Of a DNA stretch of 64,000 nt, positions 53,910-62,209 are shown piece after piece (position 1 is the stretch's first letter; each line of letters starts with the position of its first letter). A program made the translations under genes and the position numbers. Source of the stretch: Variovorax paradoxus EPS (GTDB lineage: Bacteria; Pseudomonadota; Gammaproteobacteria; Burkholderiales; Burkholderiaceae_C); NCBI RefSeq assembly GCF_000184745.1, contig NC_014931.1, positions 310,001 to 374,000 on the forward strand. The letters are read 5' to 3'. The notes beneath the pieces were generated by a model. That model saw nothing but the letters and a program-made list of their open reading frames with translations. It had not been told where the DNA came from and did no database searches.

Positions 53910-54050
53910 TTCCCCCCACGTGTCTGTGAGACCTTGTCTCCCGTGCACGTAATTTGGTGATCGGTCAGTTTCGCGCCACAGCGCACTTGTTTGTTGTGAT
54001 TCTGGGACTCCATCGCTTTTGTTTTGTTGGTTTGAATTAGGAGTCCCTCC

Positions 54051-54467
54051 ATGGGCAAGAAACTCTACGTAGGCAACCTCGCCTACTCTGTGCGTGACAA
54101 CGACCTGGAACAAGCTTTCGGCGAGTTCGGCGCAATCGTCAGCGCCAAGGTCATGATGGAACGTGACACCGGCCGTTCGAAGGGCTTCGGCTTTGTCGAA
54201 ATGGGTTCGGATGCTGAAGCACTCGCAGCCATCGAAGCCATGAACGGTCATTCGCTCCAGGGCCGTGCCCTGACGGTGAACGAAGCCCGTCCGATGGAAG
54301 CTCGTCCTCCCCGCACCGGCGGTGGTGGCGGCTACGGCGGCGGCGCTGGTGGCGGCGGCTACGGTGGTGGTGGCGGCGGCGGCGGTTACGGCGGCGGCGG
54401 CGGTGGCCGTAGCGGCGGTGGCGGCGGCGGTTACGGCGGCGGCGGCGGTGGTCGCGGCGGCTACTAA
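54051..54467 (+). CDS. Glycine-rich RRM RNA-binding protein
   Basis: This 138-residue protein has one RNA-recognition motif: RNP2 LYVGNL at residues 5-10 and RNP1 KGFGFVEM at 44-51. The last 45 residues are a Gly/Tyr-rich tail with runs of GGYGGGGG, as in bacterial RRM proteins of the RbpA type. These are often cold-inducible RNA chaperones. A long 183-bp upstream region and two hairpins downstream suggest a regulated single-gene unit. Confidence 0.93.
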   Translation: MGKKLYVGNLAYSVRDNDLEQAFGEFGAIVSAKVMMERDTGRSKGFGFVEMGSDAEALAAIEAMNGHSLQGRALTVNEARPMEARPPRTGGGGGYGGGAGGGGYGGGGGGGGYGGGGGGRSGGGGGGYGGGGGGRGGY

Positions 54468-54485
54468 GCCCTCACCCACACTCAC

Positions 54486-54531
54486 GAGAGCCTCGGCTCT
54501 CTGAATGAAAGAAAGCTCCTTCGGGAGCTTT
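54486..54531 (+). terminator. Two consecutive hairpins, second with T-run
   Basis: The first hairpin has stem GAGAGCC/GGCTCTC (54486-54501). The second has stem AAAGCTCC/GGAGCTTT (54512-54531) with a TTCG tetraloop and then a run of T's to 54534. This is a strong rho-independent terminator for the RRM gene. Confidence 0.88.
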
Positions 54532-54672
54532 TTTCGTTTCCGGACCGTCCCTTTCCAGGGGCACCGGGGACAACCCTTGCCTTGCGGTAAGCATTTGTCC
54601 GTACAGGCAAGGTCAGCCAACGGTCAGCCGCGGACGACGACCCTCACTGCTCCAAAACAGAGGGTCGAGGCG

Positions 54673-55161
54673 ATGAAGATCAAGAGTCAGGCGGACTTCT
54701 TTTCAGGAGTCATGTTCACCACCGTGGGGGGTGCCTTCGCGATAGGCGCCACCACCTACACCGTCGGCAACGGCGCCCGCATGGGCCCCGGCTATTTCCC
54801 GCTCATGCTGGGCATCCTCCTGGCCATCCTCGGGGTGGTCATCATGTTCCAGGCGATGGTGGTGGAGACCACCGATGGCGACAAGATCGGCAAATGGGCC
54901 TGGAAGCCGCTGGCCTTCGTGCTCGGCGCCAACCTCGCGTTCGGCATCCTCCTGGGCGGCCTGCCAAGCATCGGCTTGCCGGCGATGGGAATGATCATCG
55001 CGATCTACGCGCTCACGATCATCTCGAGCATGGCGGGCACGCAGTTCAAGCTGCGCGACGTGTTGGTGCTCTCCACCATCCTGGCGGCCGGCAGCTATGT
55101 GGCCTTCATCTGGGCGCTCAAGCTCCAGATCCAGGTCTGGCCCACTTTCATCTCGGGCTGA
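54673..55161 (+). CDS. tctB: Tripartite tricarboxylate transporter small subunit TctB
   Basis: This 162-residue membrane protein has four hydrophobic segments and the opening DFFSGVMFTTVGGAFAIG typical of TctB. It starts 12 bp before tctA, in the usual order for the small and large membrane subunits. The earlier in-frame ATG at 54505 would encode the terminator region, so 54673 is preferred. Confidence 0.92.
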   Translation: MKIKSQADFFSGVMFTTVGGAFAIGATTYTVGNGARMGPGYFPLMLGILLAILGVVIMFQAMVVETTDGDKIGKWAWKPLAFVLGANLAFGILLGGLPSIGLPAMGMIIAIYALTIISSMAGTQFKLRDVLVLSTILAAGSYVAFIWALKLQIQVWPTFISG

Positions 55162-55173
55162 GGAGCACGCACC

Positions 55174-56685
55174 ATGGACCTGATCCACAACCTTTCCATC
55201 GGTTTCGGCGTTGCCTTCACCTTCACCAACCTGCTGTATTGCCTTTTGGGCTGCATCCTGGGCACGCTGATCGGCGTGCTGCCGGGCATCGGCCCGGTCG
55301 CGACCATCGCGATGCTGCTGCCCGCGACGTACGCGCTGCCGCCCGTGTCGGCGCTGATCATGCTGGCCGGCATCTACTACGGCGCGCAGTACGGCGGCTC
55401 GACGACGGCCATTCTGGTGAACCTGCCCGGGGAGTCGTCCTCGGTGGTCACCTGCATCGACGGCTACCAGATGGCAAGGCAGGGCCGCGCAGGCCCCGCG
55501 CTCGCGGCTGCGGGCCTGGGCTCGTTCTTCGCGGGGTGCGTCGGCACGCTGATCCTGGCTGCCTTCGCTCCGCCGCTGACCGAGTTGGCCTTCAAGTTCG
55601 GCCCGGCCGAGTACTTCTCGCTGATGACGCTGGGCCTGATCGGCGCCGTGGTGCTGGCCTCGGGCTCGCTCCTGAAGGCCGTGGCCATGATCGTGCTGGG
55701 CCTCTTGCTCGGCATCGTGGGCACCGACGTCAACTCGGGTGTCGCGCGCTTCAGCTTCGACATTCCCGAGCTCACCGACGGCATCGGCTTCGTGGTGATC
55801 GCCATGGGCGTGTTCGGCTACGGCGAAATCATCGGCAACCTCTCGCAGCCCGACGACGAGCGCGAAGTCTTCACGCACAAGGTCAAGGGCCTGTGGCCCA
55901 CCAAGGACGACTTCAAGCGCATGACGCCCGCGGTGCTGCGCGGCACGGCGCTGGGCTCGGCCCTGGGCATCCTGCCCGGCGGCGGTGCGTTGCTGGCGGC
56001 CTTCGCGGCCTACGCGCTGGAGAAGAAGATCAAGATGCGCCCCGGCGAAGTGCCCTTCGGCAAGGGCAACATCCGCGGCGTGGCATCGCCCGAATCGGCC
56101 AACAACGCCGGCGCACAGACCTCCTTCATCCCGCTGCTGACGCTGGGCATTCCGCCCAACGCGGTGATGGCGCTGATGGTGGGCGCGATGACGATCCACA
56201 ACATCCAGCCCGGCCCGCAGGTGATGACCAGCAACCCCGAGCTCTTCTGGGGCCTGATCGCCTCGATGTGGATCGGCAACGCGATGCTGATCATCCTGAA
56301 CCTGCCGCTGATCGGCATGTGGATCAAGCTGCTGACCGTGCCCTACAAGTTCCTGTTCCCCGCCATCGTGCTGTTCTGCGCGATCGGCGTGTACTCGACC
56401 AACAACAACACCTTCGACGTGTGGATGGTCGCGATCTTCGGGTTCATCGGCTACCTGTTCCTGAAGCTCAAGACCGAGCCGGCGCCGCTGCTGCTGGGCT
56501 TCATCCTCGGGCCGATGATGGAAGAAAACCTGCGGCGCGCGCTGCTGCTGTCGCGTGGTGCGTGGAGCGTGTTCGTCACGCGGCCGCTGTCGGCCGGGCT
56601 GCTGGTGGCTGCGGCGGCGCTGCTGTGCATCGTGCTGCTGCCGTCGATCAAGGCGAAGCGCGAAGAGGCTTTTGTCGAGGAATAG
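55174..56685 (+). CDS. tctA: Tripartite tricarboxylate transporter large subunit TctA
   Basis: This 503-residue integral membrane protein has 11 or 12 helices with the TctA signature GVLPGIGPVATIAMLLP and later GALLTGIASPESANNAGA-like segments. With TctB it forms the membrane part of a solute importer driven by ions. No tctC-type receptor gene is adjacent; one of the Bug proteins, including that at 4.7-5.7 kb, could serve it. AGGAG precedes the start and a terminator follows. Confidence 0.94.
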   Translation: MDLIHNLSIGFGVAFTFTNLLYCLLGCILGTLIGVLPGIGPVATIAMLLPATYALPPVSALIMLAGIYYGAQYGGSTTAILVNLPGESSSVVTCIDGYQMARQGRAGPALAAAGLGSFFAGCVGTLILAAFAPPLTELAFKFGPAEYFSLMTLGLIGAVVLASGSLLKAVAMIVLGLLLGIVGTDVNSGVARFSFDIPELTDGIGFVVIAMGVFGYGEIIGNLSQPDDEREVFTHKVKGLWPTKDDFKRMTPAVLRGTALGSALGILPGGGALLAAFAAYALEKKIKMRPGEVPFGKGNIRGVASPESANNAGAQTSFIPLLTLGIPPNAVMALMVGAMTIHNIQPGPQVMTSNPELFWGLIASMWIGNAMLIILNLPLIGMWIKLLTVPYKFLFPAIVLFCAIGVYSTNNNTFDVWMVAIFGFIGYLFLKLKTEPAPLLLGFILGPMMEENLRRALLLSRGAWSVFVTRPLSAGLLVAAAALLCIVLLPSIKAKREEAFVEE

Positions 56686-56707
56686 GCTCGCCCGCCGCTC
56701 CCGGAAC

Positions 56708-56737
56708 AAGCCCCCGCACGAAAGCGCAGGGGCTTTT
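56708..56737 (+). terminator. Intrinsic terminator after tctA
   Basis: Arms AAGCCCC (56708-56714) and GGGGCTT (56729-56735) are followed by a run of T's. It ends the tctBA transcript. About 600 bp without a supported gene follow. Confidence 0.88.
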
Positions 56738-57035
56738 TTCATTTCAGGACGCCGCGGCGGCGGCCACGCCCCATATCGACGCGCTCTAGTTGGTGCTCGG
56801 CGGCGGTGCCGGTGGTGCGCCAGGAAGGCCGTGAACAGCGCCGATACCGGATCAATCCGTCTCGAATTGGCAAGTTCCGCAGGCACCGAGGCGCCCCTCG
56901 CCGACGGCATTTCAAGGACGAGCTTGCGTGCCTCGGATTGCTACCTAAAAGATAGCAATAAAGATCCACTGCACGAGGTCAATCCCGAGATTCGATAGGG
57001 AGGAAAAGACCCGCAAACGCCTTCCGCACGGACAT

Positions 57036-57180
57036 AAAAAAGGCGCCGACCAGCGGCGCCTTTCAAGTTCGAGCTGGCATCTCGTATGGATGCCTTGAAG
57101 GATTTTTCTTTTTGAAGGGGAAGTTGTCTCCTCGGACCCTCGGCAGTACGAGCAGGGCCCGTTCGCGAGTGCGCAGACTT
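57036..57180 (-). ncRNA. Candidate small RNA opposite the amtB upstream region
   Basis: Reading the minus strand from about 57180 to 57036 there are two compact hairpins and then an intrinsic terminator: stem AAAGGCGCC/GGCGCCTTT (57039-57063) with six T's on the minus strand. One upstream hairpin has GGCATC/GATGCC and another pairs GGGCCCT with AGGGTCC. No open reading frame here resembles a known protein. No promoter could be fixed, so extent and existence are uncertain. The rest of 56740-57187 shows nothing else except an inverted repeat, ATTGCTA/TAGCAAT near 56940. Confidence 0.35.
57039..57063 (-). terminator. Intrinsic terminator, minus-strand orientation
   Basis: Perfect 9-bp arms AAAGGCGCC and GGCGCCTTT with a 7-base loop. 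The A-run before the left arm reads as six T's on the minus strand, so it ends a leftward transcript. The plus-strand side has only three T's, so rightward activity would be weaker. Confidence 0.8.
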
Positions 57181-57187
57181 TATGTGC

Positions 57188-57204
57188 TGCACCGCACCAG
57201 TGCA
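57188..57204. promoter_or_regulatory. NtrC (NRI) binding site
   Basis: TGCACCGCACCAGTGCA closely matches the NtrC consensus TGCACCA-N3-TGGTGCA, lacking only three of the fourteen defined bases. Its centre is about 108 bp upstream of the transcription start predicted from the sigma-54 promoter, the classical enhancer distance. Confidence 0.78.
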
Positions 57205-57277
57205 TTGGGAATTACCCGCTTTGCCTTACTGCGGACGGCCGATTCGCAAACCAAAGTGTTTCCGGGAGTTAACGATG

Positions 57278-57293
57278 TGGCACGACTCATGCA
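57278..57293 (+). promoter_or_regulatory. Sigma-54 promoter of the ammonium transporter gene
   Basis: TGGCACGACTCATGCA has the invariant GG and GC dinucleotides exactly 12 bp apart (57279-57280 and 57291-57292), giving a -24/-12 promoter with a start near 57304. It lies 40 bp before the amtB ATG. Confidence 0.85.
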
Positions 57294-57332
57294 CGTAGCG
57301 CCAGACCCGACAACTCGAAGAAGCGCAACGCC

Positions 57333-58568
57333 ATGGCCCTGGTCCCGCAAGCCTCCATCAACGCGGCCGACACCGCCTGGATGATGACGTCGACCGCGCT
57401 GGTGCTGCTGATGACGCTGCCCGGCATCGCGCTCTTCTACGCCGGCATGGTGCGGCGCAAGAACGTGCTGGCCACCATGGCGGCCGTGGTGGCGATCGCC
57501 GCGGCGGTGTCGCTCACCTGGTTCACCCTCGGCTACTCGCTGGCCTTCACGCCGGGCTGGCCGTGGCTCGGCGGTACCGGGCGCTTCTGGTTCTCGGGCT
57601 TCGAATACCTGAAGGAAGCCGGGCAGATCGCGGTGAGCCACGTCGCACCCAACGTGCCCGAGTCGGTCTACGCGATGTTCCAGCTCACCTTCGCGATCAT
57701 CACCACCGCGCTGGTGCTGGGCGCCTTCGTCGAGCGCATGCGCTTCTCGGCGGTGCTGTGGTTCGCGCTGCTGTGGAGCGTGCTGGTCTATGCGCCCGTC
57801 GCGCACTGGGTCTGGGAGCCGGGCGGCTGGCTCGCGCAGATGGGCGCGCTCGATTTCGCGGGCGGCTCGGTGGTGCACGTCAACGCGGGCATCGCGGGGC
57901 TGGTGTGCGCCTATGCGCTCGGCCCGCGCAAGGGCTACGGCCGCGAGGCCTTCGAGCCCTACAGCCTGGCGATGACGATGATGGGCGCCGGTCTCCTGTG
58001 GGTGGGCTGGTTCGGCTTCAATGCGGGCTCGGCGGTGGCGGCGGACGGGCGCGCGGGTCTCGCGATGCTGGTCACGCACATCGCGGCGGCGGCCGGTGCG
58101 ATGAGCTGGATGATCGGCGAGTGGATCGTGCGGCGCAGCCCTTCGCTGCTGGGACTCTGCTCGGGCCTCGTGGCCGGGCTGGTGGCGATCACGCCAGCGG
58201 CGGGTTTCGTCACGCCGCTCTCGGCGCTGGCCATCGGCGCCATCGCGGGCCTGGCCTGCTATTGGGGCGCCACGGGCCTGAAGCACATGCTCGGCGCGGA
58301 CGATTCGCTCGACGTCTTCGGCGTGCACGGCATCGGCGGCATCGTGGGGGCGCTGCTCACGGGCGTGTTCGCCGATGCACGCATCTCGGGCGCGGCCGGC
58401 AACGTGCTGACGCAGGCCATCGCCGTCGGCAGCGTGGCGATCTACAGCGCGGCGGGAACGGCGATCGTGCTGTTCCTGGTGCATGTGCTGGTCGGATTGC
58501 GCGTCGATCCCGAGAGCGAACAGCTGGGCCTCGATCTTGCTCAGCACCGTGAACACCTGGGAGCCTGA
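57333..58568 (+). CDS. amtB: Ammonium transporter
   Basis: This 411-residue integral membrane protein has about 11 helices. The pore residues are recognisable: the twin His (in GGSVVHVNAGIAGLV and DVFGVHGIGGIVGALL) and the Asp in GALDFAGG. It admits ammonium or ammonia under nitrogen limitation. The NtrC site and sigma-54 promoter above support such control. Its usual partner, the PII gene glnK, is not adjacent. The C-terminal tail is short. Confidence 0.95.
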   Translation: MALVPQASINAADTAWMMTSTALVLLMTLPGIALFYAGMVRRKNVLATMAAVVAIAAAVSLTWFTLGYSLAFTPGWPWLGGTGRFWFSGFEYLKEAGQIAVSHVAPNVPESVYAMFQLTFAIITTALVLGAFVERMRFSAVLWFALLWSVLVYAPVAHWVWEPGGWLAQMGALDFAGGSVVHVNAGIAGLVCAYALGPRKGYGREAFEPYSLAMTMMGAGLLWVGWFGFNAGSAVAADGRAGLAMLVTHIAAAAGAMSWMIGEWIVRRSPSLLGLCSGLVAGLVAITPAAGFVTPLSALAIGAIAGLACYWGATGLKHMLGADDSLDVFGVHGIGGIVGALLTGVFADARISGAAGNVLTQAIAVGSVAIYSAAGTAIVLFLVHVLVGLRVDPESEQLGLDLAQHREHLGA

Positions 58569-58586
58569 CCACCCGAGGGAGACACC

Positions 58587-58889
58587 ATGCCATCCATGTC
58601 CGAAAGCGAACGCATCGCGCTTGCAGCCCGTCTTCACGTGGCACTGCGGCGAAAGCACGGGCGCGTGACCGACACCGAATGGATGGCCACCAATGCCGAG
58701 TACGCCGCCGAGATCGTGCGCATGACGCGTGCGCACGCGGCGGAGACGAAGGACGAGGAACTCGACCAACTCGCGACGCGGCTCGAGCTGGCGATGGAGC
58801 CGCTGGCTCGAGCCGCGCGGCTGGCGGCGCGGCAGCCCGATGGGACGCCGCCTACGCCGCCGCCTCGCTATGTGGGCGGGTTGCGGTGA
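58587..58889 (+). CDS. Hypothetical small helical protein
   Basis: This 100-residue protein begins 18 bp after amtB. It is charged and helical, without signal or membrane segments, containing VALRRKHGRVTDTEWMA and ending in a Pro-rich tail. It may be cotranscribed with amtB. No family is recognised; coding status rests on length, start context and compact spacing. Confidence 0.6.
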   Translation: MPSMSESERIALAARLHVALRRKHGRVTDTEWMATNAEYAAEIVRMTRAHAAETKDEELDQLATRLELAMEPLARAARLAARQPDGTPPTPPPRYVGGLR

Positions 58890-58951
58890 CGCTTTGAGTC
58901 GGCTGGCGTTCGGGGCAGGTGCATGCGCCCCCTGAACAAGAGCCCCAAAAA

Positions 58952-60079
58952 CTAGGTCCGCACCCGCCCGTCGCCAGTCAGCATCGACAGTTCGACGAAC
59001 TTCGATCCCACGTGGTTCTTCGCCGAGAACGACACCTCGAACCCGCCGAACTGCTGCCGGTCGATGCTCTCCAGCCCCGCGACGAGGCTGTCTCGCGTGA
59101 GCTTGCCCGAGGCCTTGCGCAGCCCCTCGGTCAGCACCTTCGCGGCCAGGTAGCCCTCCATGCTCGAGAAGTTCGCGCTGGCCCCGCCGCCGGCCTTGCG
59201 CACCGCCTCGACGAATTCGCGCGTGATCGCGTTGGCCGGGTTGTAGGGCGAGGGCACCACCTGCGTCACCATCACGCCCGCGGCTTCCTTGCCGAGCTCG
59301 TCCGCCAGCGCCTGCGTTCCGACGAACGAGAGGTTGATGAAGGTGCCGCCATAGCTCGCCTTGCGCGCCTCGCGGATGAATGCCGCGCAGGCCTTGTACG
59401 CGCCCACCTGCACCACCGCATCGGGTTTTGCGCCCACGATGGATTTCACGGCCTGCGCCACGTCGGCCGAATTGCGCTCTACCGTGGCCATCGCGACCGG
59501 CTTCAGGTCGAGCTGCGACAGCGCCAGCGTCACCCCGTCGAGCCCGGCCTTGCCGTAGGCATCGTTCTGATAGAAGACCGCGATTTTCTTGAGGCCCAGG
59601 TGGGTGAGCTGTTTGACCATCAGCGCCGTCTCGTCGTTGTACGAGGCGCGCAGGTGGAACACGTTCTTCTGGAAGGGCTCGCGCAGCGACATGGCGCCGG
59701 TGAACGGGGCGATGAACGGCACCTTGTCCTTCACCGCCAGCGGCAGTGCGGCCAGGCTGGTCGGGGTGCCGATGTAGCCGAAGAGGGCGAACACGTCCTC
59801 CTCGATCAGCTTTTGCGTGTTGGCGGCGCAGCGGTCGGGCTCGTAGCCGTCGTCCAGGTTCTTGATCACCACATTGCGGCGGCCGGACTGGGCGTTGTAC
59901 TGGTCCAGGAACACCTTGGCGCCCTGATGGAACTGGATACCCAACTGCGCGGCCGGACCGGTGAAAGGCGCGGACTGGCCGAGCACCAGGGGCGCTTCAG
60001 TCTGCGCCTGCGCGATCCTGAAGCTGGCCAGCGTGGCGGCGGTGCCCACGGCCAAGGAAAAATGCCTGCGATTCACCAT
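58952..60079 (-). CDS. Branched-chain amino-acid-type ABC transporter substrate-binding protein (orphan)
   Basis: This 375-residue periplasmic protein has an N-terminal segment RRHFSLAVG that matches a twin-arginine motif, with a signal to about residue 27. The mature body has the type I periplasmic-binding pattern with VLGQSAPFTGPAAQLG. GGGAG precedes ATG at 60079, and the in-frame ATG upstream (60121) is less likely. No permease or ATPase gene is beside it. It is divergent from the molybdopterin oxidoreductase gene, 60 bp away. Confidence 0.88.
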   Translation of the reverse strand: MVNRRHFSLAVGTAATLASFRIAQAQTEAPLVLGQSAPFTGPAAQLGIQFHQGAKVFLDQYNAQSGRRNVVIKNLDDGYEPDRCAANTQKLIEEDVFALFGYIGTPTSLAALPLAVKDKVPFIAPFTGAMSLREPFQKNVFHLRASYNDETALMVKQLTHLGLKKIAVFYQNDAYGKAGLDGVTLALSQLDLKPVAMATVERNSADVAQAVKSIVGAKPDAVVQVGAYKACAAFIREARKASYGGTFINLSFVGTQALADELGKEAAGVMVTQVVPSPYNPANAITREFVEAVRKAGGGASANFSSMEGYLAAKVLTEGLRKASGKLTRDSLVAGLESIDRQQFGGFEVSFSAKNHVGSKFVELSMLTGDGRVRT

Positions 60080-60139
60080 GGTGAAAACTCCCTCTGCGCC
60101 CGCTGCGCGTTTTTCTCGCACTCAAATTAGACTTGTCCG

Positions 60140-62209
60140 ATGCCCCACGCAACGGACTCCCTGGAAGCCACGACTTCCCCCGCCCCGACCACCGAGACCA
60201 TCACCGTGCTGGGCGCCTGCCCCCACGATTGCCCCGACACCTGCGCGCTCGTCACCACCGTCAAGGACGGCGTGGCCGTGAAGCTGCAGGGCAATGCCGC
60301 CCACTCGCACACCGGCGGCGTTCTGTGCACCAAGGTGTCTCGCTACATCGAACGCAACGACCATGCCGAGCGGCTGGTGCAGCCCCTGAAGCGCGTCGGC
60401 CCCAAGGGCAGCGGCCAATTCGAGCCGGTCTCGTGGGACACCGCACTGGACGACATCGCCGCGCATCTTCGGTCATTGCGGTCCGATCCGGAAACAATTC
60501 TCCCCTACTCTTATGCGGGCACCATGGGCCTGGTGCAGGGCGAATCCATGGACCGGCGCTTCTTCCACAAGCTGGGCGCCTCGCTGCTGGACCGCACGAT
60601 CTGCTCGATGGCCGGCGGCGAGGCCATGGTCCACACGCTGGGCGGCAAGGTCGGCATGCGAATCGAGTTCTTCGCCGAGGCGAAGCTGATCCTGATCTGG
60701 GGCAGCAATTCCATTGCCAGCAACCTGCATTTCTGGCGCCACGCCCAGGCCGCCAAGCGCGCGGGCGCACGGCTGGTGTGCATCGATCCGCGCAAGACCG
60801 AAACCGCCGACAAGTGCGACGAGCACATCGCGCTTTTGCCCGGCACCGACGCCGCGCTGGCCCTGGCGCTGATGCACGAGCTGATCGTGCACGACTGGCT
60901 CGACCACGACTACATCGCCAACCACACGCTGGGCTGGGAGCAACTGCGCGAGCGCGCACTGCAATGGCCGCCGTCGCGCGCGGCAGAGGTCTGCGGCATT
61001 CCCGAAGCGCAGATCGTGACGCTGGCCGAGGCCTACGGCACGACCAAGCCCGCCGCCATTCGCCTGAACTACGGCATGCAGCGCGTGCGCGGTGGCGGCA
61101 ATGCAGCCCGCGCGGTTGCTTGCCTGCCGGCGCTGGTGGGCGCTTGGCGCGGCCGGGCGGGCGGGTTGCTGCTGAGCAGCTCGGGCCATTTCCCGGTCGA
61201 CCGCGCCGCGCTGCAGCGGCCCGACCTGCTCGAAGGCCGCCGCCCGCGCACCATCAACATGAGCACCATCGGCGACGCGCTGCTCGATGCGGCGAAGCCG
61301 GTGAAGGCCATCGTGGTCTACAACAGCAACCCCGTCGCGGTGGCGCCCGATTCGGCCAAGGTGGTCGCGGGTTTCGCGCGCGACGATCTCTTCACCGTGG
61401 TGCTGGAGCAGTTCCGCACCGACACCGCCGACTACGCCGACTACCTCTTGCCCGCCACCACGCAGTTGGAGCACTGGGACATCCACACGAGCTACGGCCA
61501 CACCGACGTGCTGCTGAACCGCCCCGCGGTCGCGCCGCGCGGCGAGGCACGCAGCAACGCCTGGGTGTTCCGTGAACTGGCGCGCCGCATGGGCTTCGAC
61601 GAGCCCTGCTTCTCGGACGACGACGAAGCGCTGTGCCGCACCGCGTTCGCCGAGAACGCGATCGACTACGCGCAGATGCTGACCCAGGGCTTCACCACCG
61701 TGAAGCTGCCCGAGGCGCCGTTCGCCGAAGGCCAATTCCCCACGCCCTCGGGCCGCTGCGAATTCTTCAGCGCGCGCTTGCAGGCCATGGGCATGGACGG
61801 CCTTCCGGACCACGTGCCCAACTGGGAGCCGGCCGGCAGCTCGACCGAATTCCCGCTCGCGATGATCTCGCCGCCCGCGCGCAATTTCCTCAACTCCACC
61901 TTCGTCAACGTGACGAGCCTGCGCGCCATCGAGGTCGAGCCGCTGCTCGAAATCCACGCGGCCGACGCCGCCGCGCGCGGCATCGAGGACGGCGCGATGG
62001 TGCGCGTGTTCAACCAGCGCGGCGAGCACCGCTGCCGCGCCGAGGTGTCGCGCCGCGCGCGCCAAGGCGTGGTGCACGGCATGGGCATCTGGTGGCGCAA
62101 GTTCGGCGGCGACGGCACCAACGTCAACCAGCTCACGAGCCAGCGGCTGACCGACATCGGCCGCGGCCCGACGTTCTACGATTGCCTGGTGCAGGTCGAA
62201 CGCGCGTGA
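60140..62209 (+). CDS. Molybdopterin oxidoreductase (formate dehydrogenase/thiosulfate reductase-like)
   Basis: This 689-residue enzyme has an N-terminal [4Fe-4S] motif, Cys27, Cys31, Cys35 and Cys63 (CPHDCPDTC then GVLCTK), followed by molybdopterin domains including SWDTALDDIA and, at the C-terminus, FLNSTFVNVTSL and the cofactor-binding domain. No Tat signal is evident, so it is probably cytoplasmic. No associated electron-transfer subunit is adjacent, so the substrate is unknown. Its stop overlaps the next gene's GTG start. Confidence 0.92.
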   Translation: MPHATDSLEATTSPAPTTETITVLGACPHDCPDTCALVTTVKDGVAVKLQGNAAHSHTGGVLCTKVSRYIERNDHAERLVQPLKRVGPKGSGQFEPVSWDTALDDIAAHLRSLRSDPETILPYSYAGTMGLVQGESMDRRFFHKLGASLLDRTICSMAGGEAMVHTLGGKVGMRIEFFAEAKLILIWGSNSIASNLHFWRHAQAAKRAGARLVCIDPRKTETADKCDEHIALLPGTDAALALALMHELIVHDWLDHDYIANHTLGWEQLRERALQWPPSRAAEVCGIPEAQIVTLAEAYGTTKPAAIRLNYGMQRVRGGGNAARAVACLPALVGAWRGRAGGLLLSSSGHFPVDRAALQRPDLLEGRRPRTINMSTIGDALLDAAKPVKAIVVYNSNPVAVAPDSAKVVAGFARDDLFTVVLEQFRTDTADYADYLLPATTQLEHWDIHTSYGHTDVLLNRPAVAPRGEARSNAWVFRELARRMGFDEPCFSDDDEALCRTAFAENAIDYAQMLTQGFTTVKLPEAPFAEGQFPTPSGRCEFFSARLQAMGMDGLPDHVPNWEPAGSSTEFPLAMISPPARNFLNSTFVNVTSLRAIEVEPLLEIHAADAAARGIEDGAMVRVFNQRGEHRCRAEVSRRARQGVVHGMGIWWRKFGGDGTNVNQLTSQRLTDIGRGPTFYDCLVQVERA

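Noticed and set aside
54322..54466. Tandem repeat resembling a minisatellite or CRISPR-like array
   Set aside because: It is simply the coding repeat for the Gly-rich tail; there are no distinct spacers.
53811..54620. Minus-strand frame with an Ala/Thr-rich stretch
   Set aside because: The low-complexity stretch is the antisense of the Gly-rich tail of the RRM gene, not a protein.
57036..57180. Possibility that the candidate RNA is 6S RNA
   Set aside because: Only weak similarity to fragments I recall from the E. coli sequence was seen, and the long central bubble structure could not be recovered.
56941..57205. Two short minus-strand frames of 83 and 86 codons
   Set aside because: They run into or across the terminator at 57039-57063, lack ribosome sites and resemble no protein; a non-coding transcript explains the terminator better.
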